Below are positions 55,400 through 63,809 of a DNA stretch of 64,000 bases, one piece after another. Within the stretch, counting starts at the first letter, position 1. The number at the start of each line of letters is the position of its first letter. Below the pieces are notes generated by a model that was not told the origin of the DNA, did no database searches, and saw only the letters and a list, made by a program, of their open reading frames with translations. The position numbers and the translations under genes are program-made. Source of the stretch: Microcella humidisoli (GTDB lineage Bacteria > Actinomycetota > Actinomycetes > Actinomycetales > Microbacteriaceae); assembly GCF_024362325.1 (NCBI RefSeq), contig NZ_CP101497.1, positions 806,001 to 870,000 on the forward strand. The letters are read 5' to 3'.

Positions 55400-55530
55400 G
55401 AGATCGCCGTTCGGGTCGGGCGATGCGCGCGGGCTCGGGGAAGCATCCGCGCGAATTCGGGTATCGGGTGCCCTCAGGCTAAGGCGGTCCCGGCGCGTGC
55501 GCAGTCCCCCGTCCGGGGGGCGAGGTCGGC

Positions 55531-55677
55531 TCAGCCCTTGGCGATGATGCCGATGACACCCGAGAGCAGCAGGTAGGCGCCGATGGCGCCCACAACGAGC
55601 CACAGGGCCAGCCGGTTCATGCTGATGGCGGGCTTCTTCTCGTCGTCGCCGGGCAGCTTCAGCTCGTCTTTCGCCAT
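55531..55677 (-). CDS. Small membrane protein downstream of lysS (48 residues)
   Basis: Reads MAKDELKLPGDDEKKPAISM, then one helix (LALWLVVGAIGAYLLLSGVIGII) and a final AKG. Charged N-terminal tail inside, helix at about residues 22-44. It starts 9 bases after the lysS stop, so it is probably translated from the lysS message. No known function. Coding is supported by the clean hydrophobic pattern and the position. Confidence 0.72.
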   Translation of the reverse strand: MAKDELKLPGDDEKKPAISMNRLALWLVVGAIGAYLLLSGVIGIIAKG

Positions 55678-55686
55678 GCCGCGACC

Positions 55687-57213
55687 CTACTTCACGAGCG
55701 GGAAGAGGATGGTCTCGCGGATGCCGAGGCCGGTCAGCGCCATGAGCAGCCGGTCGATGCCCATGCCCATGCCGCCGCTCGGGGGCATGCCGTGCTCGAG
55801 CGCCGTGAGGAAGGCCTCGTCGAGCTGCATCGCCTCGAGGTCGCCGCCCGCGGCGAGCGCCGCCTGCGCGACGAAGCGCTCGCGCTGGATGACGGGGTCG
55901 ACGAGCTCGGAGTACGCGGTCGCGAGCTCGAAGCCGCGCACGTAGAGGTCCCACTTCTCGACGACGCCCGGAATGGACCGGTGCTCGCGCACGAGCGGGC
56001 TCGTGTCGACGGGGAAGTCCATGACGAAGGTCGGCCGCACGAGTCCGCCCTTCACGAAGTGCTCCCACAGCTCTTCGACGTACTTGCCGGGCAGCGGGTG
56101 ATCGATCTCGATGTCGACGGCGTCGGCGAGCTTCTTGAGCTCGGCCATGGGGGTCTGCGGCGTGACCTCGACGCCGGCGGCCGCACTGAGCGAGTCGTAC
56201 ATGCTCAGGCGGTCCCACTCGCCACCGAGGTCGTACTCGGTGCCGTCGGCCCACGTGACGACGTGCGAGCCCGACACCGCGGTCGCCGCGTTCTGGATCA
56301 TCTCCTGCGTCAGGTCGGCCATCTGGTGGTAGTCGCCGTAGGCCTGGTACGCCTCGAGCATCGCGAACTCGGGGCTGTGCGTCGAGTCGGCGCCCTCGTT
56401 GCGGAAGTTGCGGTTGATCTCGAACACGCGCTCGATGCCGCCGACGACCGCGCGCTTGAGGAACAGTTCGGGCGCGATGCGCAGAAACAGCTCGGTGTCG
56501 AAGGCGTTCGAGTGGGTGACGAAGGGGCGAGCGGATGCTCCGCCGTGCATCGTCTGCAGCATGGGCGTCTCGACCTCGAGATAGCCGTGGTTCGCGAACG
56601 TGGTGCGCAGGCTGGCCACGGCCACGGCGCGGGCGCGCACGGTCTGGCGCGCCTGCTCGCGCACGATGAGGTCGAGGTAGCGCTGGCGCACGCGCGTCTC
56701 GTCGCTGAGCTCACTGTGCAGGTTCGGCAGCGGCAGCACCGCTTTGGCGGCGATGGCCCACGAGCTCGTCATGATGCTCAGCTCGCCGCGACGGCTCGTG
56801 ATCACTTCGCCCTCGACGAAGACGTGATCGCCCAGGTCGACGAGGTCCTTCCAGCGCTCCAGGCTCTCGTCGCCGACCTCGGCGAGGCTCAGCATGACCT
56901 GAATGCGGCTGCCCTCCCCCGACTGCAGGGTGGCGAAGCACAGCTTGCCCGTGTTGCGCGAGAAGACGACGCGGCCGGCGAGAGCGACCCGCTCCCCCGT
57001 GGCCGTGTCGGGTTCGAGTTCGGGGAACCGCGCGCGGACATCCGGAATCGTGTCGGTCACCGCGAGGCCGATCGCGTAGGGCTCGAGCCCGGCGTCGAGC
57101 ATGCGCTGCCGCTTGTCGAGCCGCACCTGCTTCTGCTCGGCGATCTGCTCTTCTGTGAACTCAGTGATCGTCGGCTCGGCGGGCTGCTCGGCAGGTGCGG
57201 TGTTCTCGCTCAT
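55687..57213 (-). CDS. lysS: Lysyl-tRNA synthetase (class II)
   Basis: 508 residues. OB-fold near 70-150, then class II motifs: RQRYLDLIVREQARQTVRARA near 176, FEINRNFRNEGADSTHSPEFAMLEAYQAYGDY near 272, GGMGMGIDRLLMALTGLGIRETILFPLVK at the C-terminus. Signature complete. TAGGCT (minus 57223-57228) lies 9 bases before the ATG, so the leader is at most a few bases. Own promoter, 97 bases after panC. Confidence 0.97.
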   Translation of the reverse strand: MSENTAPAEQPAEPTITEFTEEQIAEQKQVRLDKRQRMLDAGLEPYAIGLAVTDTIPDVRARFPELEPDTATGERVALAGRVVFSRNTGKLCFATLQSGEGSRIQVMLSLAEVGDESLERWKDLVDLGDHVFVEGEVITSRRGELSIMTSSWAIAAKAVLPLPNLHSELSDETRVRQRYLDLIVREQARQTVRARAVAVASLRTTFANHGYLEVETPMLQTMHGGASARPFVTHSNAFDTELFLRIAPELFLKRAVVGGIERVFEINRNFRNEGADSTHSPEFAMLEAYQAYGDYHQMADLTQEMIQNAATAVSGSHVVTWADGTEYDLGGEWDRLSMYDSLSAAAGVEVTPQTPMAELKKLADAVDIEIDHPLPGKYVEELWEHFVKGGLVRPTFVMDFPVDTSPLVREHRSIPGVVEKWDLYVRGFELATAYSELVDPVIQRERFVAQAALAAGGDLEAMQLDEAFLTALEHGMPPSGGMGMGIDRLLMALTGLGIRETILFPLVK

Positions 57214-57310
57214 CAGGCGTCCAGCCTACCGGCGGGCGGGAGCGCTGAGAGCGGTCCCGCCGTCGCGCAACGACGGGTCACAGGAGCGGGATGCGCGCGC
57301 GCGGCCCGGC

Positions 57311-58174
57311 TCAGCCCAGGTGCAGCAGCTCGGTGTCGATGAGCCGCGTCGTGCCGACGCGCGCCGCGATGAGCGCCCGCGCGGGCCCGCGGTGGTCGTC
57401 GTCGACCGACTGGAACGTGTCGGGTCGCACGACGGCGAAGTAGTCGAGCTCGACCTCGCTCGCCCCCATGAGCACGCCCTGGGCGGCGGCGACGATCGCG
57501 TCGATGCCGCGGTCGGCGGCCGACTGGGCGGCCTCGAGCGCCTGGGGGATGGCGCGGGCCGCCCGGCGGTGGCGCTCGTCGAGGTAGGCGTTGCGGCTCG
57601 AGAGCGCGAGGCCGTCGTGCGCGCGCACGGTCTCGACGACCTCGATGCGGGTGCGGATGTCGAGGTCGCGCACCATGCGCTGCACGAGGAACACCTGCTG
57701 CGCGTCTTTCTCGCCGAAGACGGCAATGTGCGGCTGCACGATGCCGAGCAGCTTGGCCACGACCGTGAGCACGCCGTCGAAGTGCCCGGCGCGCGACCGC
57801 CCCTCGTAGAGCCCGCCGACCGCACCCGCCGAGACCCGGGTCTGCACGGGGCCGGAAGGGTACATCTCGTCGACGGCGGGGGCGAACACGGCGGTGACGC
57901 CGTGCCCGGCGAGAGCATCCCGATCGGCGGTCAGATCGCGGGGGTAGCGGTCGAAGTCTTCTGCGGGCCCGAACTGCATCGGGTTGACGAACACCGAGAC
58001 GATGACGACGTCAGCGACCTCGCGCGCGTGCTCGACGAGGGCCAGGTGGCCGTCGTGCAGCGAGCCCATCGTGGGCACGAGGGCGACGGTCGAGCCGGCG
58101 GCGCGCGCCGCGTCGAGCCGGGACCGGAGCCCCGCGATGGTCGTCTCGACGGCGGGCGGGGTCGTGTCGGTCAC
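57311..58174 (-). CDS. panC: Pantothenate synthetase
   Basis: Condenses pantoate and beta-alanine with ATP; 287 residues. VPTMGSLHDGHLALVEHAR near residue 31, VSVFVNPMQFGPAEDFDRYPRD near 58, FGEKDAQQVFLVQRMVRDL near 150, SSRNAYLD near 189. GTG start overlapping the end of the DUF2520 gene by 4 bases. Last gene of the folate/pantothenate operon. Confidence 0.97.
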   Translation of the reverse strand: MTDTTPPAVETTIAGLRSRLDAARAAGSTVALVPTMGSLHDGHLALVEHAREVADVVIVSVFVNPMQFGPAEDFDRYPRDLTADRDALAGHGVTAVFAPAVDEMYPSGPVQTRVSAGAVGGLYEGRSRAGHFDGVLTVVAKLLGIVQPHIAVFGEKDAQQVFLVQRMVRDLDIRTRIEVVETVRAHDGLALSSRNAYLDERHRRAARAIPQALEAAQSAADRGIDAIVAAAQGVLMGASEVELDYFAVVRPDTFQSVDDDHRGPARALIAARVGTTRLIDTELLHLG

Positions 58175-58872
58175 CGGTCGATGCTATCGACCGCGGGGGA
58201 CTGCAGCGCATTCTCGACCGCCGAGCGCACGACGCCGCCGAGCACACGGCCGGGCTGCTCCACGCCGATGGCGCGCAGGGCGGCGACCGACTGGTCGATG
58301 ATCGCGGTCGAGAACTGCGAGGCGGCGGCGATCGCGTCGGCGTATGCGGGTCGGTCCTCCTCGGCGATGACGACGGGTTCCGCGCCCATCTCGACGACGA
58401 GGGCCTGGGCGATGGGCAGCACCGGCCCGGGCGCGGTCACCGCGCACCACGCGTCGCGCAAGCGCACGAGGTCAATGCTCGTCCCCGTGAAGGCGAGGGC
58501 CGGATGCACCGCGAGCGGAATGGCTCCCGCGGCCCGCGCGGGGTCGAGCACGGCCGTTCCGTGCTGCGCCGAGGTGTGCAGCACGAGTTGGCCGGCCTGC
58601 CATGCGCCGAGGGCGGCGAGCCCCGCAATGAGCTCGACGAGCTGGTCGTCGGGCACGGCGAGCACGACGAGCTCGCTGCGCTCGACCAGTTGCGGCACCG
58701 CGAGCTGCGGCACGCCCGGCAGCATGCCCTCGACCCGGTCGCGCTCGTCGTCGGTGCCCGCCGAGACGCCGACGATGGCGTGCCCGGCGGCCGCGAGCGC
58801 CGCGCCGATCACGGGGCCGACGCGCCCCGCGCCGACGATGCCGACGCCGAGGCGCCCGTCGCGCCCGCTCAT
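58171..58872 (-). CDS. Rossmann-like DUF2520 protein
   Basis: 233 residues. N-terminal NAD(P)-binding fold VGIVGAGRVGPVIGAALAAAGH at about residues 9-30; VVLAVPDDQLVELI near 70; HTSAQHG near 100; HPALAFTG near 123; the C-terminal helical DUF2520 domain has YADAIAAASQFSTAIIDQS near 180. The 6-phosphogluconate dehydrogenase-like arrangement is shared with ketopantoate reductase. It overlaps panC, so a reductase step making pantoate is an attractive but unproven idea. Confidence 0.9.
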   Translation of the reverse strand: MSGRDGRLGVGIVGAGRVGPVIGAALAAAGHAIVGVSAGTDDERDRVEGMLPGVPQLAVPQLVERSELVVLAVPDDQLVELIAGLAALGAWQAGQLVLHTSAQHGTAVLDPARAAGAIPLAVHPALAFTGTSIDLVRLRDAWCAVTAPGPVLPIAQALVVEMGAEPVVIAEEDRPAYADAIAAASQFSTAIIDQSVAALRAIGVEQPGRVLGGVVRSAVENALQSPAVDSIDR

Positions 58873-60443
58873 CGCTGGCGCCAGCGGTGGCTCGTATCGG
58901 TGCGGGCCGCGCGCAGTGACGAGGCGGCGACGTCGTCGAACAGGCGCATGGCGTCGAGCCGGTCGAGGGCGCCGATCGTGGGGCTGATGGGGCCCGCGAC
59001 GGTGTGCACGTGCACTTCGCCGAGCCGCAGGGCTCGCAGCACCGGACCCTGGCGCACGGCGACCGACTGCGTGCGCGAGAGCGGCACGATCGTGAGCGCG
59101 CGCCAGATGGCGCCCGTGCGCAGCAGCACCGCCGTGTCGGTGAGCGCGAAGCCGTTGCGGGGCTGCGAGAACCAGCGCAGCACGCGCGCGCGACGCGGCG
59201 AGACCGTGTAGCCGCCCTCGTCGCCGCGGCCCCGCAGGCCGAGCTCGAGCACCTCGGCCGCCTCGTCGACGGCGACCTCGGGCAGCAGCAGCCGCAGCAC
59301 GGCGCGCACATCGTCGAGGTTGCCGACGGGCAGGATGGTCGTCTGCTGCTGGCCGGCGGCCCCGCCCTGCGAGGAGCGCGAGGCGCGGTTGACAGCGATC
59401 TGCCACCAGCCGGCGGGCCGCCACAGCAGCGGTTGGCTGACCTTCACCGAGTGGATGCGGCCGGGCGGCAGCGTCTCGTTGGTGGTCGAGAGCAGGCCGA
59501 AGCCGACCCGGACGCCGTCGGGCGTCGCGGCGATCGAGTAGCGCAGCGAGCGGGTGATGCGGGCGACGAGGAAGCCGGCGATGCCGATCATGCCGGGGAA
59601 CATGGCGAAGAGCAGAAACAGCTCGCCCGTCGTGATGCTCGTCACGGCGATCGCCACGAGCATGGCTACGAGCACGAGCGTCGTATCGCTCAGCACGGTC
59701 GAGCCGATGAGCCGACCGGGGTTCATGCGCACGATCGACGTGGGCTCGGCGAGGTCGACGTCGAGCTCGGGAGCCAGCAGCTCCGAGACGCGCTCGTCGA
59801 GCATCCCGCCGATGCCGGATGCCGCGGCAGCGGCTGGATCGGCGCCCGCGCGCTGGGCTCCCGAGGCGAGCAGCAGGATGTCGCGGCGCAGCGCGTCGGC
59901 GTCGCGACCGCGCAGGTAGGCGAGCGGCACGCTCGCGTCGTTGCCGGCCACCGAGATCTCGAGCTTCGCGGCGCCGAACAGGCGCGGCACGAACGGCCGC
60001 CCGATGTTGATGCCCTGGATGCGGTCGAGCCGCGCCTTGCGGTTGGTGCGGAACAGGATGCCCGACCGCACCTCGACGACCTCGTCGGTGATGCGGAACG
60101 TGTGCAGGCGCCATGAGAAGTAGAAGCCCGCCACGAGCAGCAGCAGCACGCCGACAGCGGCGAGCAGCGCGACGAGCACGAGCTCCTCCCGCACGATGAA
60201 GTCGATCGCGTCGGCCTCGAGGTCGCCGCCCGACGGCGGCAGCGTGACATCCTGCTCGCCGAAGAAGAGCTCGATGAGCCGGTCGCGCAGGTTGACGATG
60301 AGCACGCCGATGATGGCGATGAACGCCAGCCCGCCGCGGAAGAGCGGCGTGGCCGGGTGCAGCCGGTGCCAGGCGCCGTCGGCGAAGTCAGTCGTGGCGG
60401 GCGTCACGGCCGCGGCGGATGCCTCGGGGCCGACCTCGGTCAC
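58869..60443 (-). CDS. PH domain-containing membrane protein (large, YdbT-like)
   Basis: 524 residues with bacterial PH (bPH_2/DUF304) modules: FRITDEVVEVRSGILFRTNRKARLDRIQGINI near residue 88, a second near 280 (ATPDGVRVGFGLLSTTNETLPPGRIHSVKVSQPLLWR) and a third near 410 (FALTDTAVLLRTGAIWRALTIVPLSRTQSVAVRQG). At least four membrane helices (about 33-52, 65-87, 210-250). Works with the small PH protein upstream; role at the membrane unknown. GTG start overlapping the previous gene by 4. Confidence 0.9.
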   Translation of the reverse strand: MTEVGPEASAAAVTPATTDFADGAWHRLHPATPLFRGGLAFIAIIGVLIVNLRDRLIELFFGEQDVTLPPSGGDLEADAIDFIVREELVLVALLAAVGVLLLLVAGFYFSWRLHTFRITDEVVEVRSGILFRTNRKARLDRIQGINIGRPFVPRLFGAAKLEISVAGNDASVPLAYLRGRDADALRRDILLLASGAQRAGADPAAAAASGIGGMLDERVSELLAPELDVDLAEPTSIVRMNPGRLIGSTVLSDTTLVLVAMLVAIAVTSITTGELFLLFAMFPGMIGIAGFLVARITRSLRYSIAATPDGVRVGFGLLSTTNETLPPGRIHSVKVSQPLLWRPAGWWQIAVNRASRSSQGGAAGQQQTTILPVGNLDDVRAVLRLLLPEVAVDEAAEVLELGLRGRGDEGGYTVSPRRARVLRWFSQPRNGFALTDTAVLLRTGAIWRALTIVPLSRTQSVAVRQGPVLRALRLGEVHVHTVAGPISPTIGALDRLDAMRLFDDVAASSLRAARTDTSHRWRQR

Positions 60444-60970
60444 AGCCCCGCCCGGCGGGTCTCGGCGACCGCGACGAGGTGGTCGCGCAGGCGTTCGGCC
60501 TCGGCGAGCGGCAGGCCCGGGATGAGCACGCCGCTCGACGCCGCGGCGGTGACGAACTTCAGCTCGGCGAGCCCGAACGCGCGCGCGACGGGGCCGCGGC
60601 TGATGTCGACGAGCTGCATGCGCCCGTACGGCACGGCGACGAAGCGCTGGAACATGATGCCGCGGCGGAACAGCAGGTCGTCCTCCCGCAGCAGGTAGCC
60701 GATGGCCCGCACCCGGCGGGGGGTGAGGGCGAGCAGCACGATGAAGAGCGCGCCCATGCCCGCGCCGAGCATCCAGCCCTCGGCCCAGCCCAGCCAGAAG
60801 GGCACGAACGCGACACCCGTGGTGATGGCGCCGAAGACGAACGTGCCGATCATGTCGACGGGAATGTACTTCGCCGAGACGCGCTGCCACTCGGTCTCGG
60901 GCCGCTCGAGCCGACTCGGCGCGCTCTCGGTCGTGGCGGTGTCGGGCGCGTCGGGATCGGTGGTGGTCAC
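60440..60970 (-). CDS. PH domain-containing membrane protein (small, YdbS-like)
   Basis: 176 residues, two membrane helices (about 41-60 and 65-85), then one bPH_2 domain (YLLREDDLLFRRGIMFQRFVAVPYGRMQLVDISRGPVARAFGLA). The first ~30 residues are acidic and unstructured. Pair with the larger PH protein is standard in this operon. Overlaps both neighbours by 4 bases. Confidence 0.9.
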   Translation of the reverse strand: MTTTDPDAPDTATTESAPSRLERPETEWQRVSAKYIPVDMIGTFVFGAITTGVAFVPFWLGWAEGWMLGAGMGALFIVLLALTPRRVRAIGYLLREDDLLFRRGIMFQRFVAVPYGRMQLVDISRGPVARAFGLAELKFVTAAASSGVLIPGLPLAEAERLRDHLVAVAETRRAGL

Positions 60971-61419
60971 GCGGGCGTCTCCTCGGTCGGATCATCGGGC
61001 GGCAGGGCGCACCAGTGCTCGGCGACGAGGGCGGCGCTGACCAGCAGCACGGCGGCGACGACGGTTCCCCCCGCGGCCAGGGTCGAGCCTAACGGCACGA
61101 CCGCCCGGGTGAGCAGATAGAGCAGGATGCCCGCGGCGCCTCCCGCGAGCAGCGCACCGGCCAGCGCGCTCGCCTTCGCGAGCACGACCGCGCGCGTGGC
61201 GTAGAAGGGGTCGATGCGCCGCTCGCCCGCGGCCGCGCGGCGCACGGGCCAGGCGAGCGCCAGCACGACGACGCCGATCAGCACGAGCGCGACGGCGAGC
61301 GAGGCGGGCGGCACGAGCACGGCGACGCCGCGCATGGCCAGCAGCGAGTCGAGAGCGAAGGCGGCGGCGGCTCCGACGAGCGCGGCGAGGACGAGCGCGA
61401 GCGGGCGGGTGCGGGTCAC
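60967..61419 (-). CDS. DUF3180 membrane protein
   Basis: 150 residues, four membrane helices (about 7-27, 34-56, 78-100, 106-130). DUF3180 occurs only in actinobacterial folate operons as far as I know; no biochemical role assigned. The segment IDPFYATRAVVLAKASALAG is the conserved core. Four-base overlap at each end. Confidence 0.92.
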   Translation of the reverse strand: MTRTRPLALVLAALVGAAAAFALDSLLAMRGVAVLVPPASLAVALVLIGVVVLALAWPVRRAAAGERRIDPFYATRAVVLAKASALAGALLAGGAAGILLYLLTRAVVPLGSTLAAGGTVVAAVLLVSAALVAEHWCALPPDDPTEETPA

Positions 61420-61943
61420 GCCGGGCCGCCGAGGGTCGTGTCGGCGGGGCGCGGGGCGCCGTCGGTGAGCGCGGCGAGGAGGGCTGCGACCGGTCCGTGC
61501 CCGGTGAGCACAGCATCCGGCTGCACCTCGAGCCAGGGGGCGAGCACGAAGTCGCGCTCGTGCGCGCGGGGGTGCGGCACCTGCAGCACGTCGGAGTCGA
61601 TCTCGAGCTCATCGAGCGCGATGAGGTCGAGGTCGAGGGTGCGATCGCCCCACCGTTCGGCGCGCTCGCGGCCGTTCTCGAGCTCGATCTGGCGCAGGGC
61701 GTCGAGCAGCGTGTACGGGTCGAGGCGGGTCTGCAGCAGCGCGACCCCGTTGAGGTAGGCGGGCTTCTCGGGGTCGAGCCCCTCGAGCGTCAGGGCCACC
61801 GTGCCGTGCCACGACGAGACGGCGAGGATGCTCGACGCGGGCAGCGCATCGAGCGCAGTCACCGCCCGCGCCAGTGTGGCCTCGCGGTCGCCGAGGTTGC
61901 TGCCGAGCGCAATGACGGCCGTGGCGGTGTGCGGTTGTGTCAC
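61416..61943 (-). CDS. folK: HPPK, folate pyrophosphokinase
   Basis: 2-amino-4-hydroxy-6-hydroxymethyldihydropteridine diphosphokinase, 175 residues. ALGSNLGDREATLARAVTAL near residue 12, NGVALLQTRLDPYTLLDALRQIELENGRERAERWGDRTLDLDLI near 65-105, PHPRAHERDFVLAPWLEV near 120. All catalytic Asp/Arg present. ATGA-type overlap with both neighbours. Confidence 0.96.
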   Translation of the reverse strand: MTQPHTATAVIALGSNLGDREATLARAVTALDALPASSILAVSSWHGTVALTLEGLDPEKPAYLNGVALLQTRLDPYTLLDALRQIELENGRERAERWGDRTLDLDLIALDELEIDSDVLQVPHPRAHERDFVLAPWLEVQPDAVLTGHGPVAALLAALTDGAPRPADTTLGGPA

Positions 61944-63220
61944 GACCGCCCCCGCACGATCGAGACGCTCACGTCGGCGAACGGCACCGTGATGGGCGCC
62001 TGCGGCTTATGCACCGTCACCTCGGTCTGCCACACGGCGCCGTGCCGCAGCACGACGCCCGCGACGCGCTCGGCGACCGTCTCGATGAGGTCGACAGGGT
62101 CGGTCTCGACGGCGGCCACGACCTGCTCAGCGAGTTCGCCATAGTGCACGGTTGAGGCGAGCTCGTCGTAGGCGGCCGCGCCGCGCAGGTCGAGGTGCGC
62201 GGTCACGTCGATCACGAACTCCTGCCCGTCGCGCCGCTCGTGGTCGAAGACGCCGTGGTGCGCGAAGGCGCGCAGGCCCGTGAGGGTGATTCGATCGGAC
62301 GCCGGACGGTCGCCGCGGGTGGCCGCCTCGGCCGGGGGGCTCGCGGTGTACGAGCCGCCGAACACCGGGGTCTGCGCGGCCCCGGCGGCGATCGACTGCC
62401 ACACGTCGAGAGCGCGGGCGCTCGAGCGCACGTCGTGCACGCGCAGAGCATCCACGTGCCCCGCCGCGAGGGCCGAGATCACCGCGGTCAGCAGATCGCG
62501 CTCCTCGACGGCGGCATCGTCGGGCAGCAGCGCGCCGAGGAACCGCTTGCGCGAGGCGCCCAGCAGCACGCGCGCGCCGATCGAGCGCAGTGTGCCGAGC
62601 TCGGCGAGCAGCTGCCAGTTGTGCTCGGCGCGCTTGGCGAAGCCGAGGCCGGGGTCGACCCAGAGCCGCTCGGGCTGCACGCCGGCCTCGAGCGCGGCGT
62701 GCCAGCGGCCCAGCAGCTCGTTGGTGACGTCCTGCGGCGCCCAGGTGTAGTCGCTCACCGTGTGCCAGGTCTCGCTCGGCCCGCGCCAGTGCATGAGCAC
62801 GTATGGCGTGCCGAGCTGCGCGACGGTATCGAGCATCGCGGGGTCGGCGAGCCCGCCGCTCACGTCGTTGACGATCGCGGCCCCGGCCTCGACGGCGGCC
62901 GCCGCGGTGCTCGCGTTCATGGTGTCGATCGACACGCGGATGCCCTCCGCGGCGAGCGCCGCCACGACGGGCAGCACGCGCTCACGCTCGACCTCCGGCG
63001 CGACGGGTTCGGCGCCCGGCCGGGTCGACTCGCCGCCGACGTCGATGACGGACGCGCCCTCGGCGATCAGCCGCCGCCCCTGCGCGAGAGCCGCCTCGGG
63101 GTCGACGAAGCGCCCGCCGTCGCTGAACGAGTCGGGCGTGACGTTGAGGACCCCCCAGAGTTGTGGGCGCGCCGCCGCTCCTGCGGCGCGCAACTCCGGG
63201 CGCGGGTTTAACCCGGTCAC
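61940..63220 (-). CDS. folP: Fused dihydropteroate synthase - dihydroneopterin aldolase
   Basis: 426 residues, two enzymes in one chain. FolP part (about 19-282): GVLNVTPDSFSDGGRFVD, DVGGESTRPGAEPV, SIDTMNASTA, NDVSGGLADP, WVDPGLGFAKRAEHNW and LLGASRKRFLG, all normal. A flexible linker follows (about 286-310, GGSYTASPPAEAATRG), then the FolB part (311-426): TGLRAFAHHGVFDHERRDGQEFVIDV, ASTVHYGELAEQVV, LIETVAERVAG and VTVHKPQAPI. FolB supplies the pterin that FolK activates for FolP, so the fusion joins non-consecutive steps. Confidence 0.96.
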   Translation of the reverse strand: MTGLNPRPELRAAGAAARPQLWGVLNVTPDSFSDGGRFVDPEAALAQGRRLIAEGASVIDVGGESTRPGAEPVAPEVERERVLPVVAALAAEGIRVSIDTMNASTAAAAVEAGAAIVNDVSGGLADPAMLDTVAQLGTPYVLMHWRGPSETWHTVSDYTWAPQDVTNELLGRWHAALEAGVQPERLWVDPGLGFAKRAEHNWQLLAELGTLRSIGARVLLGASRKRFLGALLPDDAAVEERDLLTAVISALAAGHVDALRVHDVRSSARALDVWQSIAAGAAQTPVFGGSYTASPPAEAATRGDRPASDRITLTGLRAFAHHGVFDHERRDGQEFVIDVTAHLDLRGAAAYDELASTVHYGELAEQVVAAVETDPVDLIETVAERVAGVVLRHGAVWQTEVTVHKPQAPITVPFADVSVSIVRGRS

Positions 63221-63801
63221 GCGACGCCTCCGCCGATGAGCGCCATCACCTCGGCGCGGCGCACGGGGTCGGCGAGCGCCCCGCTCGCGGCGACCGTGAC
63301 GGTCGTGCTCTCGGCCTGCCGCGGGCCGCGGGCTCCGACGCAGCCGTGCCGCGCGTCGATGACGACGAGGGCGCCCAGCGGCGCGAGGGCCGCGTCGATC
63401 GCGGCGACGATGTCCTCCCCGAGGCGCTCTTGCAGCTGCGGGCGCGAGGCGAGCGTCTCAACGGTGCGGGCGATGCTCCCGAGGCCGACGAGGCGCTCGG
63501 CGGGCAGGTAGGCAACGTGCGCCACGCCCGTGAAGGGCAGCAGGTGATGCTCGCAGATCGAGCGCAGCGCGATGTCGCGCAGCAGCACGATCTCGCCGCG
63601 CTGTTCCGGCGCATCCTGCGTCGCGAGCTCATCCCGCAGCAGCGGAACGGGGTCGACGCCGACACCGGCGAAGAACTCGGCGTAGGCCTCGGCGACCCGC
63701 TGCGGGGTCGTCAGCAGGCCGGGGCGCTGCGCATCCTCACCGATGGCGGCCAGGATCTCGGCGACGGCCGCCTCGATGCGACCGGTGTCGATGGGGGGCA
63801 C
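63217..63801 (-). CDS. folE: GTP cyclohydrolase I
   Basis: First enzyme of folate synthesis, 194 residues from the GTG at 63801. Zinc and active-site motifs are SICEHHLLPFTGVAHVAYLP near residue 82 and ARHGCVGARGPRQAESTTVTVA near 155. I placed the start at GTG (PPIDTGRIEAAVAEIL) since the frame further up overlaps ftsH and is Arg-rich shadow. Eight bases after the ftsH stop, so in the same operon. Overlaps folP by 4. Confidence 0.97.
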   Translation of the reverse strand: MPPIDTGRIEAAVAEILAAIGEDAQRPGLLTTPQRVAEAYAEFFAGVGVDPVPLLRDELATQDAPEQRGEIVLLRDIALRSICEHHLLPFTGVAHVAYLPAERLVGLGSIARTVETLASRPQLQERLGEDIVAAIDAALAPLGALVVIDARHGCVGARGPRQAESTTVTVAASGALADPVRRAEVMALIGGGVA

Positions 63802-63809
63802 GGTGCGGC

